A program made the position numbers and the translations under genes. Shown piece after piece: positions 31,950 to 41,932 of a stretch of DNA of 64,000 nt; the first letter of the stretch is position 1, and every line of letters begins with the position of its first letter. The DNA comes from Muscardinus avellanarius (Eukaryota > Chordata > Mammalia > Rodentia > Gliridae), in NCBI GenBank assembly GCA_963383645.1, contig OY726578.1:21936388-22000387 (forward strand). Direction: 5' to 3'. The notes under the pieces are model-generated. The model saw nothing but the letters and a program-made list of their open reading frames with translations, was not told the origin of the DNA and did no database searches.

Positions 31950-32683
31950 TTCTTTTTCTTTACTCTGTCTCGGTTCCTACACTTTCACCTCCTGCAGCCA
32001 TTGTCTGTGCTGAACAGTACCATCTCTTGCTGCTCTTTCAGGGGAGAGAAACAGCCGTTGGGTCGCATCTCTTTTCTATCTTGAGAATTTGGGAGCAGGG
32101 GAGCAGTTGCTGACGGGTGCATCTTGGAACTCAGAATTGGTTTCCACTTAGCCATTCCTAGCCTTAGAAAAGATGTCTTTTCTAAATTTGTGACAGACAG
32201 CCTTTCTCTCTGACCTGTGCTAATTCCTCATTATCTATTTTACTTAGAGCAGAAGGTGGGATGTGGAGTGAAGGAGAATAAGCCACAAATTCATGTGGAT
32301 GTGGGTTCAAATCCCAGTTCTGCTTCACGTCGATATGTTGTAGAATTCATGAAGCCTGCTGACAGGTTTGCAATATGAACCAATGCATGGATATCTGCAT
32401 GGCTCTAGGAAACTTACTTGGCCCCTTTTTCATCCCCAAAGGCACAGTGGTTTTACCAACCAGGCTTCTGATGAGGATAAAATCAGATGAAATCAGATGA
32501 CAGATGTGGATTGCCTCTGGCTCCTTCTCAACATGCCTAAAATCCCATCCCACATTGATGGTACCCAATAAGACCCCAGAGCCCGCACAGTGGCCTGGGC
32601 ATTGCAAGCTGCCTGCCATCACCCAGGAACCCACAGGCTAACAGCTAAGACCAGGAGCCCCCTCTCCCTGCACATTTCCCTGC
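31950..32683. other. Unique sequence
   Basis: No supported gene. Short open frames only. Confidence 0.4.
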
Positions 32684-32821
32684 TCACAGCATCAACTGAA
32701 AACCCGCCCAATCATCCAGATGTTGGTCCTAAGAGTGCCAAACATCTGCATGTCACAGCATCAACTGAAAACCCGCCCAATCATCCAGATGTTGGTCCTA
32801 AGAGTGCCAAACATCTGCATG
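32684..32821. repeat. Perfect 69-bp tandem duplication (two units)
   Basis: Unit 1 is 32684-32752 and unit 2 is 32753-32821, with no mismatch by eye. Each starts TCACAGCATCAACTG and ends AACATCTGCATG. The length is a multiple of three, so open frames show a repeated 23-residue block, but there is no other sign of coding. Confidence 0.95.
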
Positions 32822-33414
32822 GTAGAAACCAGGGAAAACATTGCCCCAGATCCGCCTCTGCCACTGTTAGTTATCTGGGTTCCAGAGTTCCTGGGTATCA
32901 GGGCTTTGCCAGGTATCTGGATGTGCTTTGTGTCAAATGGTGTCCATGCCCAACACGAATTCATGCCAGTCGATTTCTTCATCCATGATTTCTAGGTGGA
33001 GGGAAAAACACAGGAAGTTTGTGGTCATGGTGGAACCAGCCAAACCCTTAGCAGAGCACTGCTCCGGAAAAGAACTGCAAAACAATAGGGAGGGGGGAGA
33101 CATCTGGTTCCTTTCCTCCCCGCCTGTAATAAATTAGACACAGGGAAAGGAAAAGGCCAAAGGAGGGAGACGCTTTTAATGGGAATCTCCTTTATGATTG
33201 TTCCTATTGGTCCAAGGAAAGGAACTCTGTCCCTCTGCTTCCAAACCAGGTGACCTCAGTTTTCACTTCCAGCGAAATGGGGGGTAGAGGGGATCACACC
33301 CTCTCCATCGATAGAGAAAAAAGTGAAAATTCTTTGGAACTTCTGTTTTGTGCTGTTGGTCATCATGAATTCTTGACGGCAGTGAAGATGAGGGTGATGA
33401 TTATAAATAATGTC
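32822..33414. other. Unique sequence
   Basis: No repeat or gene recognised. Confidence 0.4.
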
Positions 33415-33780
33415 AGCTCATTCATTCAACAACAACAACAAAAAAATCATGAGCAGCTTTTTCTGGCCTGATCTCTACTCTGGGTACTAGGGAGGCAACA
33501 GTGGTAACATGGCCAGGTCCCTGCTCCGATGGAGCCCACTGCCCAGGGGCAAGACAGACTCTAGGCAACCAAATGCCACATAAGGAAAATGATTTCAGAT
33601 GGCAGTAAGCACTGTAAAGAGAGTAAACCAAGAAATCAGCTAGTGAGAGGGAACCCGGCTTCCTTAGTACGGCCTCCTGAGGAGTTAACATCTGAGCTGA
33701 GACCTCAAGAGGGTGGAGGAGCCAGTGATGGGACAACGGCATCAGAGTGGCCTGGGGTGAGTCAGAACGGCAAACCCTGG
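33415..33780 (-). mobile_element. L2 LINE 3' fragment
   Basis: TCATTCATTCAACAAC, GGTCCCTGCTCCGATGGAGCC, and GGAGTTAACATCTGAGCTGAGACC are antisense L2 wording. Confidence 0.65.
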
Positions 33781-33806
33781 GAACAATCTCAGGAGAACTA
33801 TTGCTT

Positions 33807-33890
33807 GTTGGTTGGTTTGGGTTGGGTTGGGTTGAATTTGGTTGGGTTGAGTTGGGTTGGGTTGGGTTGGGTTGGGTTATGTTGGATTGG
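33807..33890. repeat. (GGGTT)n pentanucleotide repeat
   Basis: GGTTT/GGGTT units with variants. It is not the telomere hexamer TTAGGG. Confidence 0.93.
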
Positions 33891-33891
33891 A

Positions 33892-34110
33892 TTTTTTTTT
33901 TTTTTTTTTGGTGGTACTGGGGGTGGAACCCAGAGGCTTTCTACCTCTGGGCTATACTCCCAGACCCATTTTATATTTTATTTGGAAACAGGGTCTCACT
34001 GAGTTGCTGAGGGCCTCACTAAGTAGCTGAGGCTGGCTTCGAATCTGTGCGATCCTCCTGTCTCAGCCTCCCAAACACGGGGATTACAATGGTGTGCCAC
34101 CATGCCCAGC
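33892..34110 (-). mobile_element. B1-dID SINE variant (inverted)
   Basis: T19 head, GGTGGTACTGGGGGTGG, GGCTATACTCCCAGACCC, ending GTGCCACCATGCCCAGCT. Confidence 0.93.
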
Positions 34111-34137
34111 TAAAGAGTCTTTTAAAATAAGGCAGAA

Positions 34138-34256
34138 GCCCGACCTGGTGCTGCAGGTTTGTAATCCCAGTACTTGGGAGGCTGAGACAGGAGGATCACA
34201 GGTTCAAGGACAGCCTCAGCAATTTAGTGAGACCCTGTTTCAAAATAAAAGAGTAA
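34138..34256 (+). mobile_element. B1 half of a SINE (3'-truncated)
   Basis: GTTTGTAATCCCAGTACTTGGG through CCCTGTTTCAAAATAAAAG. No ID half follows. It is inverted relative to its neighbour 28 bp away. Confidence 0.85.
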
Positions 34257-34643
34257 AACACGCGCTGCCTCTGCCCAGCTGTGAGATGGAGACGGAAAAG
34301 AAGGACTTTGAAGAAGTCGAGTCTTTTCCAAATTTCATAACTCCAAGTTCTCAAGTCTGCGAGGAAGCCAGGAGCCCACCCAGACGCCACGTCCTTTCCC
34401 CCAGGACAAAGCGAGCCCTCAGGCTCCCGACGGCCACCTCCTCGCCACTGAGCACTGGACAGTGTAGCTGGTCATCCTTCTGGCAGGGAGGAGTCTCTTC
34501 AGAGGGCAGTTTTATGGACATAGGTTGCTGGGAAGAAAGAGCAGGAGTTCTTGAGAGAGACAGAGCTAGAATCCCAACTGCTTCACCTCTCTGAACTCAA
34601 CTTCTTCATTCAGACGGGGAGACAGCGCTAGCCCCCCACAACA

Positions 34644-34863
34644 CATAGAGAGCTCTGACCCTATACCGAGGCCAAAGATAACTTTTTTTTTTTTTTTTTT
34701 TTTTTTTGGTGGTACTGGTGGGGTGGAACCCAGGGCTTTTCTACCTCCGGGCTACACTCCCAGACCTATTTTATACTTTATTTGGAAATAGGGTCTCACT
34801 GAGTTGCTGAGAGCCTCACTAAGTAGCTGAGGCTGGCTTCGAACCTGCGCGATCCTCCTGTCT
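34644..34863. repeat. Inverted duplication A, left arm
   Basis: Reverse complement of 36036-36238. The outermost 40 bp (34644-34683) are non-SINE sequence and match perfectly (CATAGAGAGCTCTGACCCTA... at the start). The rest is a 5'-truncated inverted SINE (34684-34863). The arms differ by a few substitutions, a short insertion and poly-T length (about 24 versus 10). Confidence 0.93.
34684..34863 (-). mobile_element. 5'-truncated B1-dID SINE variant inside inverted duplication A
   Basis: T-run, GGTGGTACTGGTGGGGTGG, ends abruptly at CCTCCTGTCT. The first ~50 bp of the element are missing. The truncation point is the duplication breakpoint. Confidence 0.92.
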
Positions 34864-35089
34864 TGTAAGGATTCAAGGAGAGACTGAGCCTGAAACAGCT
34901 TGAACACGTTCCGTTAATCTTAGTTAATCCAATGGCTGTCGTAGACATTGTCATAAAGTCTCTGCCCAGGGCATCCCCATTCTCAGGAGAGAGACATTCC
35001 AGGAAGGTTCCCCCAGAACAGAACTCAGGTGACCTCTAAGGTTAAACCCAAGTCCAAGCACTTGAAATCCCGTCAGCAGAAATTCCCAC

Positions 35090-35275
35090 AAGCTGCCACC
35101 TGCCAACGCGGCATTAGGAAGCCTCCGTGCCTCTCAGGTTAATGTATGTATTATTTATAGGGCTGCGGTGTATGCTCAGAGGGCTCCCCTGAGATGCGTA
35201 ATTGTGCTCTGGGAGGTAAATTTGAATAACATTTACAATTAATTTCTGTCAATGAAACAACGCAAGGGGACCTCT
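35090..35275. promoter_or_regulatory. Candidate conserved noncoding element in the loop of inverted duplication A
   Basis: Unique sequence with ATGTATGTATTATTTATAGG near 35140, GCGTAATTGTGC near 35194 and TTTACAATTAATTTC near 35229. Enhancer-like composition. Function is inferred. Confidence 0.38.
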
Positions 35276-35470
35276 GGGTAGCGAAAATGGACCTGGGGTT
35301 GGCTTCCTGCTAACTGCTCCTCTGAGGAAACTTGCTTTTAAACAGCTCCCACAGGGGACGCTTCTCTCAGGCACCACCTCCGCTTCCCCAGTCAGGGACA
35401 CTCAGGGCTCAGCAGAGCCACCCGCTCTTCCCAGCCTCCCCTCCTGACCTCTCTGGGACATCTTTATTTT

Positions 35471-35481
35471 TCTTTTCTTTC

Positions 35482-35512
<31 letters not shown>
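35471..35512. repeat. (CTTT)n microsatellite
   Basis: About nine CTTT units leading into the poly-T of an inverted SINE. Confidence 0.95.
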
Positions 35513-35513
<1 letters not shown>

Positions 35514-35514
<1 letters not shown>

Positions 35515-35744
35515 TTTTTTTTTTTTTTTTTTGGTGTGTATATTAAGGATTAAACCCAGGGACATTCTACCTTCCAAGATACACCCCTAACTCTATTTTA
35601 TCTTTTTTTTTTAAATTTCAAAACAGGGTCTTGCCAGTTTGTTGAGAATCTCACTACTTGCTGAGGCTGTCCTTGAACCTGTGATCCTCCTGTCTCAGCT
35701 TCCCAAAAACTGGGATTACAGGCATGTGCCATCATTCACAGCTT
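35514..35744 (-). mobile_element. B1-dID-type SINE (inverted)
   Basis: T-run, GTATATTAAGGATTAAACCC, GGGTCTTGCCAGTTTG, ending GCCATCATTCACAGCTT. Confidence 0.9.
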
Positions 35745-35987
35745 CTAGGACATCTTTTCGGCATGCAGCTCAGAGAATGCCACTTCCTGCAAGGCCCCTG
35801 AGCTCAGAGGAAAGGGCTCCTATCATTCATCCCCATGCCCACCTACCCACCTGCCACAGCCCCCCCAGGCATTCCTACCACACTCCCCATGGCTGTTGTC
35901 AAGTGCCATGGAGCCCCCTCCCCACCAAGCCGATACCCACCCACCCTTCACGCTACAACTCCTGTGTCTCCTCATAAAAGTGTCTTT

Positions 35988-36199
35988 GGCCGGGCGTGGT
36001 GGCGCACGCTTGTAATCCCCGCACTTGGGAGGCTGAGACAGGAGGATCGCGCAGGTTCGAAGCCAGCCTCAGCTACTTAGTGAGGCTCTCAGCAGCTCAG
36101 TGAGACCCTATTTCCAAATAAAGTATAAAATAGGTCTGGGAGTGTAGCCCGGAGTTAGAAAAGCCCTGGGTTCCACCCCCAGTACCACCAAAAAAAAAA
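35988..36199 (+). mobile_element. Full-length B1-dID SINE variant (source-like arm of inverted duplication A)
   Basis: GGCCGGGCGTGGTGGCGCACGC to CCCCCAGTACCACC and A10. It retains the 5' part missing from the left arm. Confidence 0.94.
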
Positions 36200-36238
36200 G
36201 TTATCTTTGGCCTCGGTATAGGGTCAGAGCTCTCTATG
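36036..36238. repeat. Inverted duplication A, right arm
   Basis: Pairs with 34644-34863. The shared flank is AGTTATCTTTGG... through CTCTCTATG at 36199-36238. Arms are about 1.17 kb apart. Confidence 0.93.
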
Positions 36239-36281
36239 AGAAGTGGGTAGCACTTAACAGTGGTTGTTTCCCATTGTGGGT

Positions 36282-36326
<45 letters not shown>
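36282..36326. repeat. (GT)n microsatellite
   Basis: About 22 GT units after GGTGG. Confidence 0.97.
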
Positions 36327-36328
<2 letters not shown>

Positions 36329-36469
36329 GCTGCCTCTCCCACTAGCCAGTGAAGGAAATCACGAGGACAGAAACTGGATGCCTTGATTATCCCTGAATCC
36401 CCAGTGCCTACCACAGCACCGGGCGAAGACTATTAAGCACATGGTTATGCAATGGGTGAACTGGGGATA

Positions 36470-36835
36470 GATAGATGTTTATGCAAGTAGATGGGTCAGT
36501 GGGTATTGGGTGAGTGGATGGGAGGGTGGACAGGTGGGCAGGAGAATGGATGGGCATGCCAGTGGGTAGGTGGGTGGATGGGTGGGTAGATGGGTAGATG
36601 GAGGGGTGATAGATGGGTGGGTTATGGGAGGATGGACAGGAAGGCAAATGAGTGGGTAGACAGGTACAAAGATGGGTAGGTGAATAGGTGGGTACATGGT
36701 GGGTGAATGGGTAGGTGGATGGGTGGGAGGATGGGTTGATAGGCAGATGGGTGGGTGGGCATGCGGGTGGATAGGCAGGCAGATGGGTAAGTGGATGAGG
36801 AGGTGGACAGGTGAATGGACGAGCAGGCGGACTCC
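36470..36835. repeat. (GGTGGATG / GGTAGATG)n degenerate minisatellite
   Basis: About 365 bp of G/T/A tetranucleotide repeats (GGGT, GGAT, AGAT, GGAC), almost C-free on the + strand. The open frame of prolines and serines on the minus strand is a product of the repeat. Confidence 0.9.
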
Positions 36836-37745
36836 TGAGTGAGCTGTGAGTGCGGGCCTGGTCCTGAGGACCCAGGGCTGTGTCTCCTGCCTGTGCACCT
36901 TGCTACCTTGCCCTGAGCCAGCCGCCGCCTCTTTTGTTTGTTTGGTGAGAATTGTTCCCAGACGCAGATTCACTGCGGCGCACGGCCTGGCGAGTGTCAG
37001 GACTGTGTCTTGAGGCTTGAGACAGAGACTTCGCCTCTCTCTCTCTGCCTCTGCTGCTCTTCTGCGAGGCCAACGGGAAATGGGGAGAGGCCGCAGCAGA
37101 GACCTCCAGAGCCCAGCTGAACAGTCTCGCCTCCATCTATGCCTCCTGTCAACTCCAAAGCCAGCAGGCCCCCTGCAGAATAGTGGCTCTCTGGGTCCTC
37201 CCTAGACCTGGATTACAACTGGGGTTTGGCAACCACAGACTCGGGGCACCCCAGCTCCAGCTCTCACATGATGGGGAGGAAGAAGAGGGAGGCCAGGGCC
37301 ACGACGGGGGGCGCTGGCCACTTCCATCCAAGTCAAATGCGACCTGCATCTGATTCCCCAGCAGCAGCTGAGACTTCAGTCCCCTCACTGGAGACAGCAG
37401 AGGGGTCCAGGCAAGATGAGCTTGCAGGTCCCTGGCAGCTGTCACTGTTAGACTTTCTCTTCACCCCCATCCAGGGTCCTCCACCCCCAGCGCTGACTCG
37501 AGGCTCAGCTTGGAGCCAATTCCTCCCTGGCCAGCCCTCTCTTCCCTTTTCCCTTTTGAACTGCCATGCGTGAGCCCTGGGCTTCCTCTCTGGGCAGAGC
37601 AGTGTGTGGCTCGGGGATTACCTAAATTCCTGCTCCTTCATTCCCCATTCCCGCTAGTGCAGGCATCAGCTGGAGATGGCTTCAGGGGTCTCCTTCCTCC
37701 TTCTCTTATTTATTTATCAGCTAGAAGTGTTTTGTAGGTCTCTTT
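36836..37745. other. Unique GC-rich sequence
   Basis: Short open frames on both strands, none with a recognisable domain. It includes a pyrimidine patch near 37030. Confidence 0.4.
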
Positions 37746-37747
37746 TC

Positions 37748-37782
37748 TTTCATTCATTCATTTATTCATTCATTCATTCATT
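37748..37782. repeat. (CATT)n microsatellite
   Basis: Eight CATT-like units next to a partial SINE. Confidence 0.95.
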
Positions 37783-37784
37783 TG

Positions 37785-37890
37785 GCACTGGGAATTGGAC
37801 CCAGGGACATTCTGAGCTACAACCCCAGCCCTATTTTATTTTTTTGAAACAGGGTCTTGCTAAGTTGCTGAGGCTGGCCTCGAACCCCCA
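37785..37890 (-). mobile_element. Partial SINE (inverted, ID half and linker only)
   Basis: GGCACTGGGAATTGGACCCAGGGAC, then GAAACAGGGTCTTGCTAAG. The B1 half is lost after CTCGAACCCCC. Confidence 0.85.
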
Positions 37891-39068
37891 CTCATATCTG
37901 GCTCCCATTCCTTTCCCTCTTCCTGCTTTACCTCTTCTCCTTCTTGTTCTTCTGTTTCTCCTCCTCCCTCCTTTTCTTCCTTTTTTTTTTTTTTTTTTCG
38001 TAGAAGAAAATGAAAGTTCAGACAGCAGAGCTGGTTCCAAGCCCCACCACCACCTCACTTTCTAGCACCGTGCCCTGCACAAGTGTGATATCCTCTGGGG
38101 CCACCCTAGAGAATGTCTTCTCTTCTTGTCCCGTCCCGATTCCCACTGGGTCCACCCACCCTATGCTGGCGGCCGCACCGAGGACCCTTGCCGGGCCCCG
38201 GACCCAGAGAGAAGGCCTCAGCCCCTGAGCATGTTGGCTGCCTGCAGAGTGACACCGAAGTGTGCATTTCGCAGCCTGCAGGGATTGTAGACGCGTGGCC
38301 CGTGTGGACGCTCAGGAGAAGTCACAGGGACAAGACAGAACGTGGCGGCACTGTTACATTTACGTATTTAACAGGAAACTGCAGTGGGGAGGAAAACGCT
38401 AGTGTGGCAGCCAGAAAGAGGGAGGCCCGGCTCCAGAGAGAAAAACAGTGGCTTGAATGAGGCTCCTGGACACCAGCTTTCCCGGTGACAGCAGCTCCCG
38501 GCCTGGCCTGGCAGGCCCATGGTCCAGGAAAAGCGCCGTCCTGTGAGCGAGGAGGCCCGAGCCCCTGATGACTGCCCCCCACCATACTGCTGGGATTGCA
38601 AGCCCGGGAGGGAATGGCAGGGACACCAGGCCATCTTGAAAGCTCCTTTCTGGCTCTCAATGATGCAAGTTGGAATTCGAAGCTTACGGAGGCCCCAGCT
38701 TGGGCCCCTCTGGAGCTGAGTCATCACAAGCCCGGGGACCCAACGAGGAAGGAACAGTTTGTCCCTTAATGAAGTGTGATTCCAAACAGCCCGAGGCTGG
38801 GAACGGGCCCAGTGCAAGGTAGACATTACATCTGCTCGTTGCCTCTTGGAGACATGGCGTAACGATGAAGGAGCCGCGTGGACACTTAGGGGCCAGAAGG
38901 TCTGGAGGCTGCCTCCTGCCAGGCCTCCCCCGCTCTGCCTTCTCCCGGGACCTAGGGGTGCTGGGCTGGGAGCCAGGGCAGAGGGGAAGGGGTTGATGGG
39001 GTGTCCAGGGAGCCAGGGCCAACTACATTTTCTTGCCATTTGGATCACTTTGAAAATTGTTTGCAAAG
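37891..39068. other. Unique GC-rich sequence
   Basis: An open frame of about 230 codons exists on the minus strand (38368-39066), but it has no domain, overlaps other open frames and is not conserved-looking. A TGAGTCA AP-1-like site is at 38717-38723. T-run at 37980. Confidence 0.4.
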
Positions 39069-39275
39069 CTTTTTTTTTTTTTTTTTTTTCTTTTTTTTTG
39101 CACTGGGGATTGAACCCAGAGGCATTCTACCACCAAGCTACACCACCAGCCTTTTTATTTATTTATTTTTTTGAAACAGGAACTCGCTAAGTTGCCGCGG
39201 CTGGCCTCGGACCTGCGATCCTCCTGTTTCAGCCTCCTAAATACTGGGATTACAGGTGTGCGTCACCACGTCTAG
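39069..39275 (-). mobile_element. B1-dID-type SINE (inverted)
   Basis: T-run, GCACTGGGGATTGAACCCAGAGGC, GAAACAGGAACTCGCTAAG, ending GTCACCACGTCTAG. It lies downstream of CMKLR1 and carries the nearest TTTATT (minus-strand AATAAA) to the receptor stop that I found. Confidence 0.92.
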
Positions 39276-39414
39276 TACAAAGTTTCTTAAAAGCCATTAA
39301 GATTTTCACCTCAATCTCCTAAAGAATTAATAGTTAGGGTCAAAACCCCTACCTCTCTATTTCCTTCCTGACTCTGCAGTCTCATTTGAACCAAGCAAAT
39401 TGAGGTTCAAAGCC

Positions 39415-39595
39415 AACCTCTGGCAGACAAGCTGGATGACCCTAGGCAGGTTTCTTAGCCTCTCTGAGCCTCCGAGTTCTCATATGTAAAAAGGAAGTCA
39501 TCAGTGTAACCTAACTCGGGGTTTCTGTGAGTATTAAATGAGATAACAATGTAAAGTGCTTAACACAGAAAATGCTAATAAATGTGGCATATTCT
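39415..39595 (+). mobile_element. MIR SINE
   Basis: Sense MIR: GACCCTAGGCAGGTTTCTTAGCC, GAGTATTAAATGAGATAAC, AAAGTGCTTAACACAG, AATGCTAATAAATG. One of the clearest MIRs in the window. Confidence 0.8.
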
Positions 39596-40796
39596 CCATA
39601 GACAAACGCTCTATGAGGGACTGGAGTCTGGAAACAGACCGAGCCATGCTTGGGTCTTCTCTCTGCTGCTGAGACACCGGCTGTGATGTTGGGTTACGTC
39701 CGTCCGTCCTCGGAGCCTGGGCTTCAACATTCGTAAGAGCACAACATCACTTCCTGCCGTACAAAGATGTCCATTACCAAGGAAGGAGAAAGGGCTGGCA
39801 ATGGGGCTGCTCACAGGAGCTGCGTGGCACCTGCGTCTCAGAGGCATCGGGCAAGAAGTCGGGTTCCAGGCTCGGCTTCGGGGTCAGTGGACGAGCCCTG
39901 GGGTACACCCTTCTTCCAGGGCATGCTCTGGGGTTGCTCTGCCCAGGGAGCATCTGATTCCGAGCACTCCAGCCAGAGTGACCTGAGGGTGAAGGGATGA
40001 AAGGCTGGGGCGGGGCTTTTGGCAAAGTTGCCCCCTGGGGCCCCACCTGCAAGTGAGAGCAGAGGCTGGAGCAAGGGGGTGGAACCCCACATGCTCCCCG
40101 CAGAGACCACAGCTTAAGCACCATCCCATGCAAAATTCAGGGATAAATATCTTCATGCCCACAGGCCCCTTGCAAAAGGTCCACACAGCCTCTCAGGACC
40201 TGAGCCTGGTCTTCTCAGCTCATTCCAAAGTCGCGGCCGTGGGGTTTGGTGCGCTGCCGCTGTAATTCCTCTGCCAGGTTTCCTCCTGTGCACATCCTCA
40301 GGACAGACCCAGAGGAGCCAGCAGAGGGGTGGGATCTTCTGTCCCACCGTGGATACAGGTCTAAGGGACAAAATGTGATGTGCCCAATGCTGGGTTTGCC
40401 CTGATCTCCCTTGGCCACACCCAGGGACGGTGGAGAGGATTGTGGCACTTCCAGAGCACACAGTAGGCAGCTTAATCCTGTGGCCTTGTGCTGAGCCCGG
40501 TCGACAGCAGTGCTCCTGGGAATTATTCCTTGTTTTTGCTCTGAAGCGTTCAAGTCTGGTCTTCCATGAAGCACAGACTGTGCTCAGAGGCTGTGAGTAG
40601 CAGGGCAGGCGTGTCCACCATTTCACTTGAAGAAAGGGGTTCCGTGCCTGGGATCCCAGCTCAAAGCATGGTTCGCCTCCGTGTAAAATTTAGCGGCATT
40701 AGGTACACTCAAGAGCTGCCTGCCTCGGTCACCAGAGGCCATGTCCTGGAGCGTCCCTGGGTCGGGAGCGTCCCTTGTGGGTTTCCCAAGCAAGGC
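39596..40796 (-). other. Probable CMKLR1 3' UTR and downstream flank
   Basis: Unique, SINE-free 1.2 kb directly downstream of the CMKLR1 stop. No minus-strand AATAAA is seen in it, so the transcript either uses a variant signal or extends into the SINE at 39069-39275. Short open frames are not convincing. Confidence 0.45.
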
Positions 40797-41915
40797 TCAA
40801 AGCATGCCCGTCTCCCTCTCATTTGCCGAAGTCCTCTCATTCATTGTTGACATCTTGGTAAAGCTCCTGTGGCTGGGGTACGAGGAGTGACCTGTGTCCT
40901 CACTCAGAGCATTGGCCAGGCGAGAAAAGAGGGCGACCTTGAACTTCTTGAAGTCCTGGCCCATGAAGACGTAGAGAATGGGGTTCACGCAGCTGTTGGC
41001 AATGGCGATGGCGGTGGCCAGGGGCAAGCCCAGGCTGAAGACGGGGCCAGGCAGGGCAGCGTGGTGCAGCTCCAGCAGGTAGAGCGTGTGGTAGGGACAC
41101 CAGCAGAGGAAGAAGGTGACGATAATCGTCACAATGACCTTAAAGGGCTTCTTGGTCTTGGCCAGGCGGTTGCGTTGCAGCTTACACACAATGGTGAGGT
41201 AGCAGGCCGTGATGATGAGGACGGGGACCAGGAAGCCACAGAGGAAGCGGGTGACGGTCACCATGAGGTGTCGGCTGTAGCCCACGGGGTCAGGTTGGGA
41301 GTGGTCGGGCCTGGCTGAAGACCCAGCCGCGGACAGGCTAAAGTTGTTGAAGCAGTATATCTTCCCGTGCAAGTTGGCCGTGTCCCGGAAGACGAGGGAC
41401 GGGGAACTCAAGAAGAAAGCCAGGACCCAGATCACCACGCAGGCCACGTAGGCCAGCCGGAGGCCGCGGTGGTTTTGGGACCAGACAGGAAGAAGCACGG
41501 AGATGCAGCGGTCAACACTGATGGCGGTCAGCAGGAAGACGCTGGTGTACATGTTGTGGATGAGCAGGAAGTTGCTGACCTTGCACATGGCTGTCCCGAA
41601 CACCCAGTGGTAGTCCATGGCGGCGTAGGTGATGTGGATGGGCAGGAAGATATTGAACAGGAAGTCGGCCATGGCCAGGTTGAGGAACCAGACGGTGTTC
41701 ACCGTCTTCTTCATCTTGAAGGTGGCAATGATAATCACTAGGCCATTGCCCAAGACCCCGAGGAAGCAGACGACGCTGTACACCACCACCAGGAAGGTCG
41801 TGGCTGCCCTGGCCTCCAGGGGAGAGAACTCCTCCTGAACCACCATGGTGTCGTAGTCATCAGGGTACTCGTCAGTGTAAGTGGTGGAGTAGTTGTAATC
41901 TCCATCCTCCATCCT
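40797..41915 (-). CDS. CMKLR1: CMKLR1 (chemerin receptor 1 / ChemR23), main coding exon
   Basis: Class A GPCR for the adipokine and chemoattractant chemerin, and reported for resolvin E1. It sits in the plasma membrane of macrophages, dendritic cells, NK cells and adipocytes and signals through Gi. The frame from ATG (41912-41910) to TGA (40799-40797) gives 371 residues, the usual length for the family. Seven hydrophobic segments are clear. Landmarks: N7 sequon (NYS) in an acidic tyrosine-rich N-terminus, N56 in TM1, D83 in TM2, C110 and C187 for the extracellular disulfide, DRC at 134-136 in place of DRY, sequon N190-F-S in ECL2, CWCP at 270-273, NPILY at 310-314, and a Ser/Thr-rich tail ending GML. 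There are no frameshifts or stops. The exon starts at 41915 (AGG then ATG) after a pyrimidine-rich acceptor. An upstream exon may supply an extra Met, as in the longer human isoform. The gene is convergent with WSCD2. Confidence 0.97.
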   Translation of the reverse strand, partial: RMEDGDYNYSTTYTDEYPDDYDTMVVQEEFSPLEARAATTFLVVVYSVVCFLGVLGNGLVIIIATFKMKKTVNTVWFLNLAMADFLFNIFLPIHITYAAMDYHWVFGTAMCKVSNFLLIHNMYTSVFLLTAISVDRCISVLLPVWSQNHRGLRLAYVACVVIWVLAFFLSSPSLVFRDTANLHGKIYCFNNFSLSAAGSSARPDHSQPDPVGYSRHLMVTVTRFLCGFLVPVLIITACYLTIVCKLQRNRLAKTKKPFKVIVTIIVTFFLCWCPYHTLYLLELHHAALPGPVFSLGLPLATAIAIANSCVNPILYVFMGQDFKKFKVALFSRLANALSEDTGHSSYPSHRSFTKMSTMNERTSANERETGML

Positions 41916-41932
41916 CTGCGGGGGAAGAAAGG
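41916..41932 (-). other. Splice acceptor of the CMKLR1 coding exon
   Basis: On the minus strand the sequence reads TTTCTTCCCCCGCAG immediately before AGGATGGAG: a pyrimidine tract followed by CAG. This sets the exon boundary at 41915/41916. It explains why the open frame continuing upstream to 42035 is not used as coding sequence. Confidence 0.85.

Noticed and set aside
32590..32995. Repeat protein encoded by the 69-bp tandem duplication
   Set aside because: Two units only, in a frame without any domain; the multiple-of-three length can be chance.
33807..33890. Interstitial telomere repeat
   Set aside because: The unit is GGGTT/GGTTT, not TTAGGG.
34684..36199. Twin-priming (internal inversion) of a single SINE insertion as explanation for inverted duplication A
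   Set aside because: The arms share 40 bp of non-SINE flank and are over 1 kb apart, which twin priming does not produce.
38368..39066. 232-codon minus-strand open frame downstream of CMKLR1
   Set aside because: No domain, overlaps frames of similar size and includes low-complexity tail; GC-rich chance frame.
40869..41741. Open frames antisense to CMKLR1
   Set aside because: Shadow frames of a GC-rich coding exon.
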